From positions 1 to 5,299 of the forward strand of contig JAGHBG010000199.1 in NCBI GenBank assembly GCA_021161105.1: a stretch of 5,299 nucleotides of DNA, given 5' to 3'. The notes beneath the pieces are model-generated. The model saw only the letters and a list, made by a program, of their open reading frames with translations, did not search any database and was not told where the DNA came from. The position numbers and the translations under genes were made by a program. Source of the stretch: Thermotogaceae bacterium (lineage in GTDB: Bacteria > Thermotogota > Thermotogae > Thermotogales > Thermotogaceae). This document shows, one piece after another, positions 1 to 5,299 of the stretch (its first letter is position 1; every line of letters begins with the position of its first letter).

Positions 1-2
1 TA

Positions 3-800
3 ATATATCCTGAGGAAAGGAGAGCAGAGATTCTTTCCTGGCATATAAGAACTGCCGAATTCTCTGCATTTATTTCATATCCGATTATTGGATATATTTT
101 AGGGTATGCCTTTCCATATGAAAAGTCCTACAGAATTTTCTTTCTTTTGTCTGGATTGATGTCAGTTTTCACCATATGGTACATTGTTAAAATGCTGCCT
201 CAGGTTACAAAGGAAGAGAGATTGAAAGTAACAAAATTCTCCTTTAAATTTGACAGGCATTTTTCCATCTTTTTGATAGTTGATTTTTTCTATTTTATGG
301 CAGAAGGCGTTATTCCGGGTTTTATAGTAATTAACTATATTATCAAAGTTCTTGGAAAAACCATATTCGAGGCTTCTGTGCTTGAAGCGTTGATGTCTCT
401 TTGTTCAATAGCTGCCACATATGTATCAGAAAAAGCTTCAAATTTAAAGAGAAGTTATGCTCTTTTTGTGGCTTTTCTACTCCTTTCCATTTCCTCTTCC
501 CTTATGCTTCTAAAACCTGGGTTTTTGAGTGTTATAGTGATATACGCTTTTTACAACTTTGCTGATATTTTTCTTTTTCCATTTTATCGTGAATGGTGGT
601 ACTCCATGATCCCTCCTGATAAGACAACGGAACTCCACGCTGCTCGTGATTCGCTAAGAAATTTATATGGGATATTTTCAGCATTTCTGGCGGGTGTACT
701 TGCCGGAGTTTCTCCTGTGTTTGGATACTTTGTTGCCAGTATGCTATTTGCACTTGCGGGTATAATCTCGCTTTTTGTAAGTTTGAAGCATCATTCGTAG
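3..800 (+). CDS. MFS transporter, C-terminal part (5' end outside the window)
   Basis: This is an inner-membrane secondary transporter of the major facilitator superfamily; the substrate cannot be told from sequence. The frame is open from the first bases to the stop at 798-800, giving 265 visible residues, so the true start lies upstream. A TTG at 147 could serve as an internal start but would cut through a membrane segment and has no ribosome binding site. By eye there are about eight hydrophobic segments, near residues 17-37, 43-64, 88-113, 121-141, 152-170, 176-197, 218-238 and 240-261, which would be TM5 to TM12 of a twelve-helix protein. The visible part opens with a loop motif, YPEERRAEILSWHIR, placed as in many MFS proteins between TM4 and TM5. 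A related motif recurs in the second half (MIPPDKTTELHAARDSLR), as expected from the internal duplication of the fold. The family call is fairly sure; the subfamily is unknown. Confidence 0.8.
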   Translation: MYPEERRAEILSWHIRTAEFSAFISYPIIGYILGYAFPYEKSYRIFFLLSGLMSVFTIWYIVKMLPQVTKEERLKVTKFSFKFDRHFSIFLIVDFFYFMAEGVIPGFIVINYIIKVLGKTIFEASVLEALMSLCSIAATYVSEKASNLKRSYALFVAFLLLSISSSLMLLKPGFLSVIVIYAFYNFADIFLFPFYREWWYSMIPPDKTTELHAARDSLRNLYGIFSAFLAGVLAGVSPVFGYFVASMLFALAGIISLFVSLKHHS

Positions 801-859
801 CTTCTTACAGCCGGGCTACACTTTGATAGGCTTTATTAAACGCCCCAGTCTGCGCAATA

Positions 860-894
860 TATTCATCATTTGTAAATTTGTCTGTATGAATACA
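860..894. repeat. Nested inverted repeats upstream of rnr
   Basis: Two inverted repeats overlap here. TATTCAT at 860-866 pairs exactly with ATGAATA at 886-892 across a 19-base spacer, and the shorter near-palindrome TGTAT-GA-ATACA lies at 883-894. The short palindrome starts on the last base of the proposed -35 box and otherwise lies between the two promoter boxes, where an operator could sit. Arms this short and AT-rich can arise by chance, and no regulator can be named. Confidence 0.3.
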
Positions 895-906
895 TGCCGC
901 CATAGT
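878..906 (+). promoter_or_regulatory. Candidate sigma-70-type promoter for rnr
   Basis: A -35-like box, TTGTCT (878-883), and a -10-like box, CATAGT (901-906), are separated by exactly 17 bases. They match the consensus at four of six positions each, so this is a weak to moderate candidate. Transcription would start near 913 and leave a leader of roughly 40 bases before the rnr start codon. The preceding transporter gene ends at 800 with no clear terminator, so read-through from upstream is also possible. Confidence 0.35.
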
Positions 907-937
907 GTAAAATTTAATTTAAAACAATCAATAAAAA

Positions 938-943
938 AAGGAG
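938..943 (+). promoter_or_regulatory. Ribosome binding site that fixes the rnr start
   Basis: AAGGAG, followed by a further GAGGAAAG purine stretch, stands 8 bases before the ATG at 952. The frame stays open upstream to a TTG at 823, but that codon has no such site and the added 43 residues (Cys-rich, no similarity to the RNase R N-terminus) do not look like part of the protein. The site therefore favours 952. Confidence 0.85.
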
Positions 944-951
944 AGGAAAGA

Positions 952-3108
952 ATGAGAATTTCTAAAAAAGCTCTGAAGAGTTTTTTTGAAAGTGAAGAAT
1001 ACGCTCCTATGGTCTTGAAGAAGATATACAAGGAGTTTGGTGTGAAAACAAAGGATAAGAGAAGAAAACTGAGGCAGTTAATAAAGGAGCTTGAGGATGA
1101 AGGTTTTATATTTCGGGATGGGAGAGGAAGGTACAGAAGACTTGGCGATAATTTGAAAATTGGAACGATTGAATTTACAAGAAGCGGTGTTATAGCTTTC
1201 GTGTTTACCGATGATTATCAGGAAATAGCCGTTCCTGTTGAGTTCGCGTCAACAGCTATGCATAAGGACAGAGTTGTTGTTGAGATTGTTGGAAGATGGA
1301 AGGATCTGCCAAAGGGAAAAGTGATAAAAATCCTTGAAAGAGGATTAAAGAAAATAGTAGGGGTTTTTGAAAAAAGAAGAATTTACGGTTTTGTTATACC
1401 GGATGATCCCAAGATAAATTATGATTTTTATGTTGCACCAGAGCATATAAAGGATGCAAAACCGGGACAGAAGGTTATAGCAAAGATTTTGAAATATCCA
1501 TCGCCAGGAAGAAATCCGGAGGCAGAAATTGTTAAGGTTCTCGGAGATGTGGAAGATCCATTGGTTGATCTTCCAAGTGTGATAGTTAAGCATGATCTTC
1601 CATGGCCTGGGGAGTTTCCTGAGGGAGTTATAGCTGAAGCAAATACTGTTCCTGTTAAGATATCCAAGACTCAATACAGGAAGAGAAGGGATTTCAGGGA
1701 TCAGATCATAGTTACGATAGATGGAGAAGATGCAAAGGATTTCGATGATGCTATTACTGTAGAAAAGCTGGAGAATGGGAATTACCTTCTGGGTGTTCAT
1801 ATAGCAGATGTGTCTTATTATGTAAAAGAAGGTAGCGAGCTTGACAAGGAAGCTTACAGAAGAGGAACTTCCGTATATCTTATAGATACCGTTATTCCGA
1901 TGCTTCCGTTTAAGCTTTCCAATGGTGTTTGCTCTTTAGTTGAGGGGGAAGACAGACTTGTTATGAGCGTTGAGATGGAAATAGATAAAAAAGGAAGAGT
2001 TGTTAAAAGCTGGATGGGCGAGGGAATAATCAGAAGCAAAAAGAGGCTTACATATACACTGGTTAACAGATTATTTGAAGGTGACGAAATGGCAAGGCAG
2101 GAGATTGGCGCTGAAATCGCTGAAATGCTTTTTGATGCAAGAGAGCTTATGTATATTATAAGAGAGGCAAGAAGGAAGAGAGGAGCGATTATAGGCATAA
2201 AGAGCGATGAGGTTAAAGTAATTCTTAACGATGATGGAACAGTTAAGGATATAGTTCCAAGAGAGAGAGGAGAAGCAGAGGTTTTAATAGAGGAGTTCAT
2301 GATAAAGGCTAATGAGACGGTAGCAGAGGTTTTTGAGCATGCTGGACTTCCTTTTATATACAGGGTTCACGAGGAGCCAGATCCTGATGTTATAATGCAG
2401 CTTAAAAACTATCTATCTGCCCTTGGTATAGAGGCAAAATTTTCTCAGAATATTCATCCTGGGATGCTCCAGAAGCTTCTTGAGCAGGTTGGAGATCATC
2501 CGCTTCGCTCAAGTGTTGAGAGGCTTCTTGTTCGGTCGATGAAAAGAGCGATGTATTCTGCTGTCAACATTGGACATTTTGGACTTGCATCTTATGCTTA
2601 TACGCACTTTACATCACCTATAAGAAGGTATCCTGATCTTGTTGTACACAGGCTATTGAAGCTTTATTTAAAGAAAAATGGTGTTTTTTCCAAAGATCAG
2701 ATAGAAAGGCTATCAAAGGAGCTGCCAGTTACAGCTAAACATTGCAGCAGAAGAGAGCGGGTTGCCGATGAGGCGGAATGGGATCTTGTAGATATGAAGA
2801 AGGTTGAATATATATCCCGCTATATAGGTAAGGTGTTTGATGTTGTAGTGACTAACGTAACTAAGTTTGGCTTATTTGTGGAAATTCCCGAAAAGATGAT
2901 AGCAGGGCTTGTCCATGTGTCTACTATGAATGATTATTATTACTATGATGAGAAAATAAACGCTTTGATTGGAAAGAGGAAGGGAAAGGTCTACAGACTG
3001 GGTGATCAGTTAAGGGCAAAGGTTGTCTCTGCCGATAAAGTCAGGATGCAGATTGATTTTGTCCTGGTTGAGAAAGAAGAAGAGAATAACGATGAGAAAG
3101 AGGAGTGA
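952..3108 (+). CDS. rnr: Ribonuclease R (3'-5' exoribonuclease, RNB family)
   Basis: RNase R is a cytoplasmic, processive, hydrolytic 3'-5' exoribonuclease that releases 5'-nucleotides and can degrade structured RNA. In characterised bacteria it acts in mRNA, rRNA and tmRNA-linked decay. The 718-residue product shows the whole family architecture: a winged-helix domain at about 1-66, cold-shock/OB domains at about 69-115 and 131-205, the RNB catalytic domain at about 245-575, and an S1 domain at about 626-705. The metal-binding motif TIDGEDAKDFDDA supplies Asp257, Asp263, Asp265 and Asp266, corresponding to E. coli Asp272, 278, 280 and 281. The RNB signature HFTSPIRRYPDLVVHR spans 552-567. 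The winged helix at the N-terminus and the tandem cold-shock domains fit RNase R better than RNase II. The protein is shorter than the E. coli enzyme (813 residues) and ends in an acidic tail rather than a lysine-rich one. The start at 952 has a strong ribosome binding site. The stop abuts the HAD gene, implying one operon. No frameshifts or missing catalytic residues are seen. Confidence 0.96.
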   Translation: MRISKKALKSFFESEEYAPMVLKKIYKEFGVKTKDKRRKLRQLIKELEDEGFIFRDGRGRYRRLGDNLKIGTIEFTRSGVIAFVFTDDYQEIAVPVEFASTAMHKDRVVVEIVGRWKDLPKGKVIKILERGLKKIVGVFEKRRIYGFVIPDDPKINYDFYVAPEHIKDAKPGQKVIAKILKYPSPGRNPEAEIVKVLGDVEDPLVDLPSVIVKHDLPWPGEFPEGVIAEANTVPVKISKTQYRKRRDFRDQIIVTIDGEDAKDFDDAITVEKLENGNYLLGVHIADVSYYVKEGSELDKEAYRRGTSVYLIDTVIPMLPFKLSNGVCSLVEGEDRLVMSVEMEIDKKGRVVKSWMGEGIIRSKKRLTYTLVNRLFEGDEMARQEIGAEIAEMLFDARELMYIIREARRKRGAIIGIKSDEVKVILNDDGTVKDIVPRERGEAEVLIEEFMIKANETVAEVFEHAGLPFIYRVHEEPDPDVIMQLKNYLSALGIEAKFSQNIHPGMLQKLLEQVGDHPLRSSVERLLVRSMKRAMYSAVNIGHFGLASYAYTHFTSPIRRYPDLVVHRLLKLYLKKNGVFSKDQIERLSKELPVTAKHCSRRERVADEAEWDLVDMKKVEYISRYIGKVFDVVVTNVTKFGLFVEIPEKMIAGLVHVSTMNDYYYYDEKINALIGKRKGKVYRLGDQLRAKVVSADKVRMQIDFVLVEKEEENNDEKEE
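3101..3105 (+). promoter_or_regulatory. Ribosome binding site of the HAD gene inside the end of rnr
   Basis: AGGAG at 3101-3105, within the last codons of rnr, stands 5 bases before a GTG at 3111. The outermost GTG at 3105 overlaps this site and has no other site at proper spacing. The spacing therefore favours 3111 as the original start, making the protein begin MILFSFDCYGTL. Either way the start lies within a few bases of the rnr stop (3106-3108), which suggests translational coupling. Confidence 0.55.
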
Positions 3109-3781
3109 GGGTGATTTTATTCAGTTTTGACTGTTATGGAACATTGATAGAGTGGGAGGAGGGGATATGCTCAGCGTTGAAGCCAGTGCTTAAGCGGCAT
3201 GGAATAGAAATGAAAAGAGAGGAGCTTTTAAAACTTTATTCTCAGATCGAGCCAAAGCTTGAGAAGAAATATATCCCATACAGGTTTGTTTTGAAAAAGG
3301 TTGCAGAGAATATTTTTAAAGTATATAGTATAGCGTTAAGGCAAAAAGTGAAGAACAAGAAATTTTGACAAGGTCAATTTGTAGCTGGAAGCCTCTTGAG
3401 GATGTCAGAGAGGCTCTCGTTAAGATAAAGAAATATGGAAAGATTGTGGTAATTTCCAGCACCGACGAAGATATGATAAGAGCGAGCATAGAAAAAAATT
3501 GGAGTAGATTTTGATGTAACTGCAGAAAGGCAAAAGCTTATGAACCATCTTTGAAGGTATTTGAATATGCAAGAAAGTGTTCGGGGTTAGTAAAGATGAA
3601 AGGTTTCATGTGGGGCAGAGTGTGTTCCATGATATTGTTTCTGCCAAAAGGTATGGTTTGAAGACCATTTTGATAAAAAAGGGGATCTGGCACTACACCT
3701 GAAGTTAAGGAAAGTGTAAATTATGAATTTGCCGGCATGAATGATTTTTCTGCGTTTGTAGAAAAACTGATTTTGATTTAA
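3105..3781 (+). pseudogene. HAD-superfamily hydrolase, 2-haloacid dehalogenase-like, broken by five frameshifts
   Basis: An intact version would be a soluble cytoplasmic HAD hydrolase of about 225 residues, acting through an aspartyl-enzyme intermediate on an unknown phosphate ester or haloacid. The opening frame encodes the nucleophile motif FDCYGTL (Asp9 from the 3105 GTG) but stops at 3366-3368. The rest continues in other frames: 3341-3497 (ILTRSICSWKPLEDV, then motif II VISSTDED), 3498-3530 (IGVDFDVTAER), 3530-3577 (AKAYEPSLKVFEYARK), 3577-3682 (VFGVSKDERFHVGQSVFHDI, motif IV) and 3683-3781 (GSGTTPEVKE, to a TAA). The shifts lie near 3320-3341 (-1), at the A7 run 3492-3498 (+1), near 3528-3531 (-1), near 3574-3577 (-1) and near 3676-3684 (+1). 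No stop codon occurs within the joined path. DxYGTL and HVGQSxxHD resemble the haloacid dehalogenase-like branch, though many relatives are phosphatases. The position usually held by the motif III lysine (YKP) reads YEP. It is either a recently inactivated gene or a patch of sequence error. It follows rnr directly. Confidence 0.8.
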
Positions 3782-5154
3782 ACTTTATTATCTGAAACGT
3801 TTTTTGATCTTCTTGATCTTCTTAATCTTCTCAATTTTCTTGCATTCCTGATAAGCAAATTCGCTATAACGCTTCTATCAAAAACCCTGAATATAGGTCT
3901 TCTAAATATAGCATAGGTTGTATCTACGAAAAATTTCCCAAGTGGAGTATGTTTTCTTACACGTACTCTGGAAATGAAAGCAAGGGCACTGAGCCGTAAT
4001 GTTCCTGCTATTAGGAAAATAAGTTGAATACCGTAAAGTTCAAAACCGAAAATGTTTGTATGAATTCCAGAAACAGCTTTCGAAACAATTCCACCGAGAA
4101 TTGAACCTATAAAAGCTCCCGCACTTGCTGCTACGGCGTTAAGCCCAAAGAATATTGGATCAGAGCCAAAAGCTACTTCAAGGGGAAGGACCATCAAAGC
4201 CAAATTCATCATGGGCCAGAATACGCCCGTTGAAATTGCATCGACCCATATAAGATACTTATAAGTGCTTCCGTTCATGAAAAACCACATGTAAGAAATT
4301 CCAGCTATGAAGATTATCGAAGCTTCAGCCAGGGTTTTATGTCCAATATCATCAGAGACCTTTCTTAATATATGGTAAATTACCATTGCAACGAATCCAG
4401 TTAATATTGATATGTAAGCCAGGAATGTATAATTTACATACAGGTTTTTGATGAGATGGTATATGTAGTAAGGTGCAGAAAAAGAAACAGCTATGCCCCA
4501 GTAAAAGCGGAAAATAAGATATTTTACGAAGTTTTCATCTTTTAAAGCCACGGATATAGGAATTCCGGTTTCGGTTATCTTTACAGGAACATCGGGGATT
4601 CTTCTCATCATAAGAATGGAGCCGGTGCTACCCAGTGCAGAAATGATGAGGATTATTTCAAATCCGTGATCTAAATGATCAGCTATAACCGAGTAGAGAT
4701 AAGTTATAGCTGATGTTGCAAGTGAAGTGTAAAGACTTCTTGCTGCAAAAATCCTACCTCTTTCTTCATTGGGTATAAGATCTTTCATCCACGATGCCCA
4801 GACGCTTCCGGCGATTGCAGCGAATATTTGAGAGATTGTGAGAAATAATATAAACACGGAAGGAAGGAGTTTGTTCATAACAAGAAAAACGATGAGAAAC
4901 GAAAATGAATATCTGCTTATTCCGTTGAATATGTTGATCATAACGCTTCTTTTACTGAAAAATCTCATTATTCGTGATGAAATAAGCTGGAAAACCTGCA
5001 TTAAGACTGGTATTGATGCGGCAATTCCAAGTTGAAATTCATCTAAATTGAACTTTATAGCAAGCCCTGTGAAGATCGCTCCCTGGGTTAGAAGTATATA
5101 GAAAAGAGAAAAAACACCTTCTAATATAAAATATTTTTCTACCTTCTTCTCCAT
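3778..5154 (-). CDS. MFS transporter with arginine-rich C-terminal tail
   Basis: This is a complete 458-residue major facilitator superfamily membrane transporter of unknown substrate. About twelve hydrophobic segments can be seen, near residues 10-32, 41-60, 72-93, 97-120, 141-158, 165-183, 211-233, 242-262, 274-292, 299-323, 333-356 and 372-394. The TM4-TM5 loop carries DLIPNEERGRIFAAR (125-139), an MFS-type loop motif also recognisable in the partial transporter at the left edge. Residues 395-458 form a strongly basic, probably cytoplasmic tail, unusually long and ending in repeated RRL/RRS triplets. The ATG at 5152-5154 has a GAGGGA-type ribosome binding site 6 bases upstream. The stop overlaps the stop of the convergent HAD gene by 4 bp. 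No partner gene is visible on this strand. The family call is confident; a drug or sugar exporter role would be a guess. Confidence 0.87.
   Translation of the reverse strand: MEKKVEKYFILEGVFSLFYILLTQGAIFTGLAIKFNLDEFQLGIAASIPVLMQVFQLISSRIMRFFSKRSVMINIFNGISRYSFSFLIVFLVMNKLLPSVFILFLTISQIFAAIAGSVWASWMKDLIPNEERGRIFAARSLYTSLATSAITYLYSVIADHLDHGFEIILIISALGSTGSILMMRRIPDVPVKITETGIPISVALKDENFVKYLIFRFYWGIAVSFSAPYYIYHLIKNLYVNYTFLAYISILTGFVAMVIYHILRKVSDDIGHKTLAEASIIFIAGISYMWFFMNGSTYKYLIWVDAISTGVFWPMMNLALMVLPLEVAFGSDPIFFGLNAVAASAGAFIGSILGGIVSKAVSGIHTNIFGFELYGIQLIFLIAGTLRLSALAFISRVRVRKHTPLGKFFVDTTYAIFRRPIFRVFDRSVIANLLIRNARKLRRLRRSRRSKNVSDNKV
3805..3840 (-). repeat. Four-copy 9-bp tandem repeat coding an Arg-rich tail
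   Basis: Four consecutive 9-bp units read, on the plus strand, TGATCTTCT, TGATCTTCT, TAATCTTCT and CAATTTTCT: two identical, one with one change, one with further changes. They are in frame with the minus-strand transporter and encode RRS, RRS, RRL and RKL (residues 450 back to 439). Because the unit is a multiple of three, copy number can change without breaking the frame. The adjoining unit (3841-3849, RNA) may be an eroded fifth copy. Confidence 0.75.
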
Positions 5155-5160
5155 AACAAA

Positions 5161-5167
5161 TCCCTCT
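5161..5167 (-). promoter_or_regulatory. Ribosome binding site of the minus-strand MFS gene
   Basis: On the minus strand the sequence reads AGAGGGA, then six bases, then the ATG at 5154. The spacing and purine content support that start codon. No convincing -35/-10 pair could be picked out in the remaining 130 or so upstream bases, which are AT-rich. Confidence 0.65.
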
Positions 5168-5236
5168 GGGGATGATATAACTAAATTGAAAAAATTTGAA
5201 GAGTTTTATCGAGAGAATACAAGTTAAATAGCATGG

Positions 5237-5254
5237 AGCAATAGATGGATTGCT
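5237..5254. repeat. Short perfect inverted repeat upstream of the minus-strand MFS gene
   Basis: AGCAAT (5237-5242) and ATTGCT (5249-5254) are perfect 6-bp inverted arms around the 6-base spacer AGATGG, about 85 bases upstream of the transporter start. There is no T-run after it on either strand, so it does not look like a terminator. It could be an operator half-site pair or chance. The rest of the 145-base upstream region holds no gene I can recognise. Confidence 0.25.
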
Positions 5255-5299
5255 TGATAGAGATTTATTCCAGTTTTAATACAAAATAAAGAATCAGCA

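Noticed and set aside
797..819. Possible terminator after the first MFS gene (GTAGC ... GCTAC)
   Set aside because: The stem is only 5 bp with a 13-base loop and no T-run follows.
823..951. Upstream extension of rnr from a TTG at 823
   Set aside because: There is no ribosome binding site, the added residues do not resemble RNase R, and the ATG at 952 has a strong, well-spaced site.
1345..2300. Minus-strand open frames within rnr (up to about 150 codons)
   Set aside because: They lie opposite the conserved RNB-family coding sequence, have biased, low-complexity composition and no ribosome binding sites.
3105..3368. The 87-residue opening frame as an independent small protein
   Set aside because: It carries only motif I and part of the cap of a HAD enzyme; the rest of the fold follows immediately in other frames, so it is the head of a broken gene.
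3675..3681. A AAA AAG heptamer in the HAD gene, the classic slippery sequence of dnaX-type programmed frameshifting
   Set aside because: It is in the right phase for a -1 shift, but the following sequence needs +1 to continue the protein, and the gene would need four other shifts as well.
4838..5035. Plus-strand open frame of 65 codons opposite the MFS gene
   Set aside because: It is antisense to a well-supported membrane protein and has no recognisable product.
5224..5299. Possible C-terminal end of another minus-strand gene entering from the right edge
   Set aside because: One frame is open from the edge to a stop at 5224-5226, but only about 24 residues are visible, they show no recognisable motif, and other frames close at random.

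Overview
The window is AT-rich bacterial DNA. Its coding sequence favours AGA/AGG for arginine and ATA for isoleucine, the proteins are rich in Lys, Glu and Ile, and the ribosome binding sites are purine-rich (AAGGAG, GAGGGA). RNase R identifies it as bacterial. The codon and residue bias resembles thermophilic deep-branching lineages such as Thermotogota, but this is an impression from composition and not a firm placement.

Layout. (1) Positions 3-800, plus strand: the C-terminal part of a major facilitator superfamily (MFS) transporter whose start lies before the window. (2) Positions 801-951: a 151-base gap with a candidate promoter, inverted repeats and a clear ribosome binding site. (3) Positions 952-3108, plus strand: a complete, intact ribonuclease R gene (rnr) with winged-helix, two cold-shock, RNB catalytic and S1 domains. 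(4) Positions 3105-3781, plus strand: a HAD-superfamily (2-haloacid dehalogenase-like) hydrolase gene, tightly coupled to the rnr stop codon but broken by five frameshifts. Joining the frames gives a continuous protein of about 225 residues. (5) Positions 5154-3778, minus strand: a complete second MFS transporter of 458 residues with an arginine-rich C-terminal tail encoded by a 9-bp tandem repeat. Its stop codon shares the palindrome TTAA with the stop of the HAD gene, so the two genes converge with a 4-bp overlap. (6) Positions 5155-5299: the upstream region of that transporter, with a ribosome binding site and a small inverted repeat.

rnr and the HAD gene look like one transcription unit, with RNase R acting in RNA turnover and the HAD enzyme as a soluble hydrolase of unknown substrate. 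The transporters are probably separate units, although the first could be read through into rnr because no convincing terminator separates them. They share the loop motif typical of one MFS branch and may be distant relatives. I see no mobile element, CRISPR array, tRNA, rRNA or defence system. The most notable feature is the broken HAD gene: it has many indels but no in-frame stop codons, and most active-site motifs are preserved.
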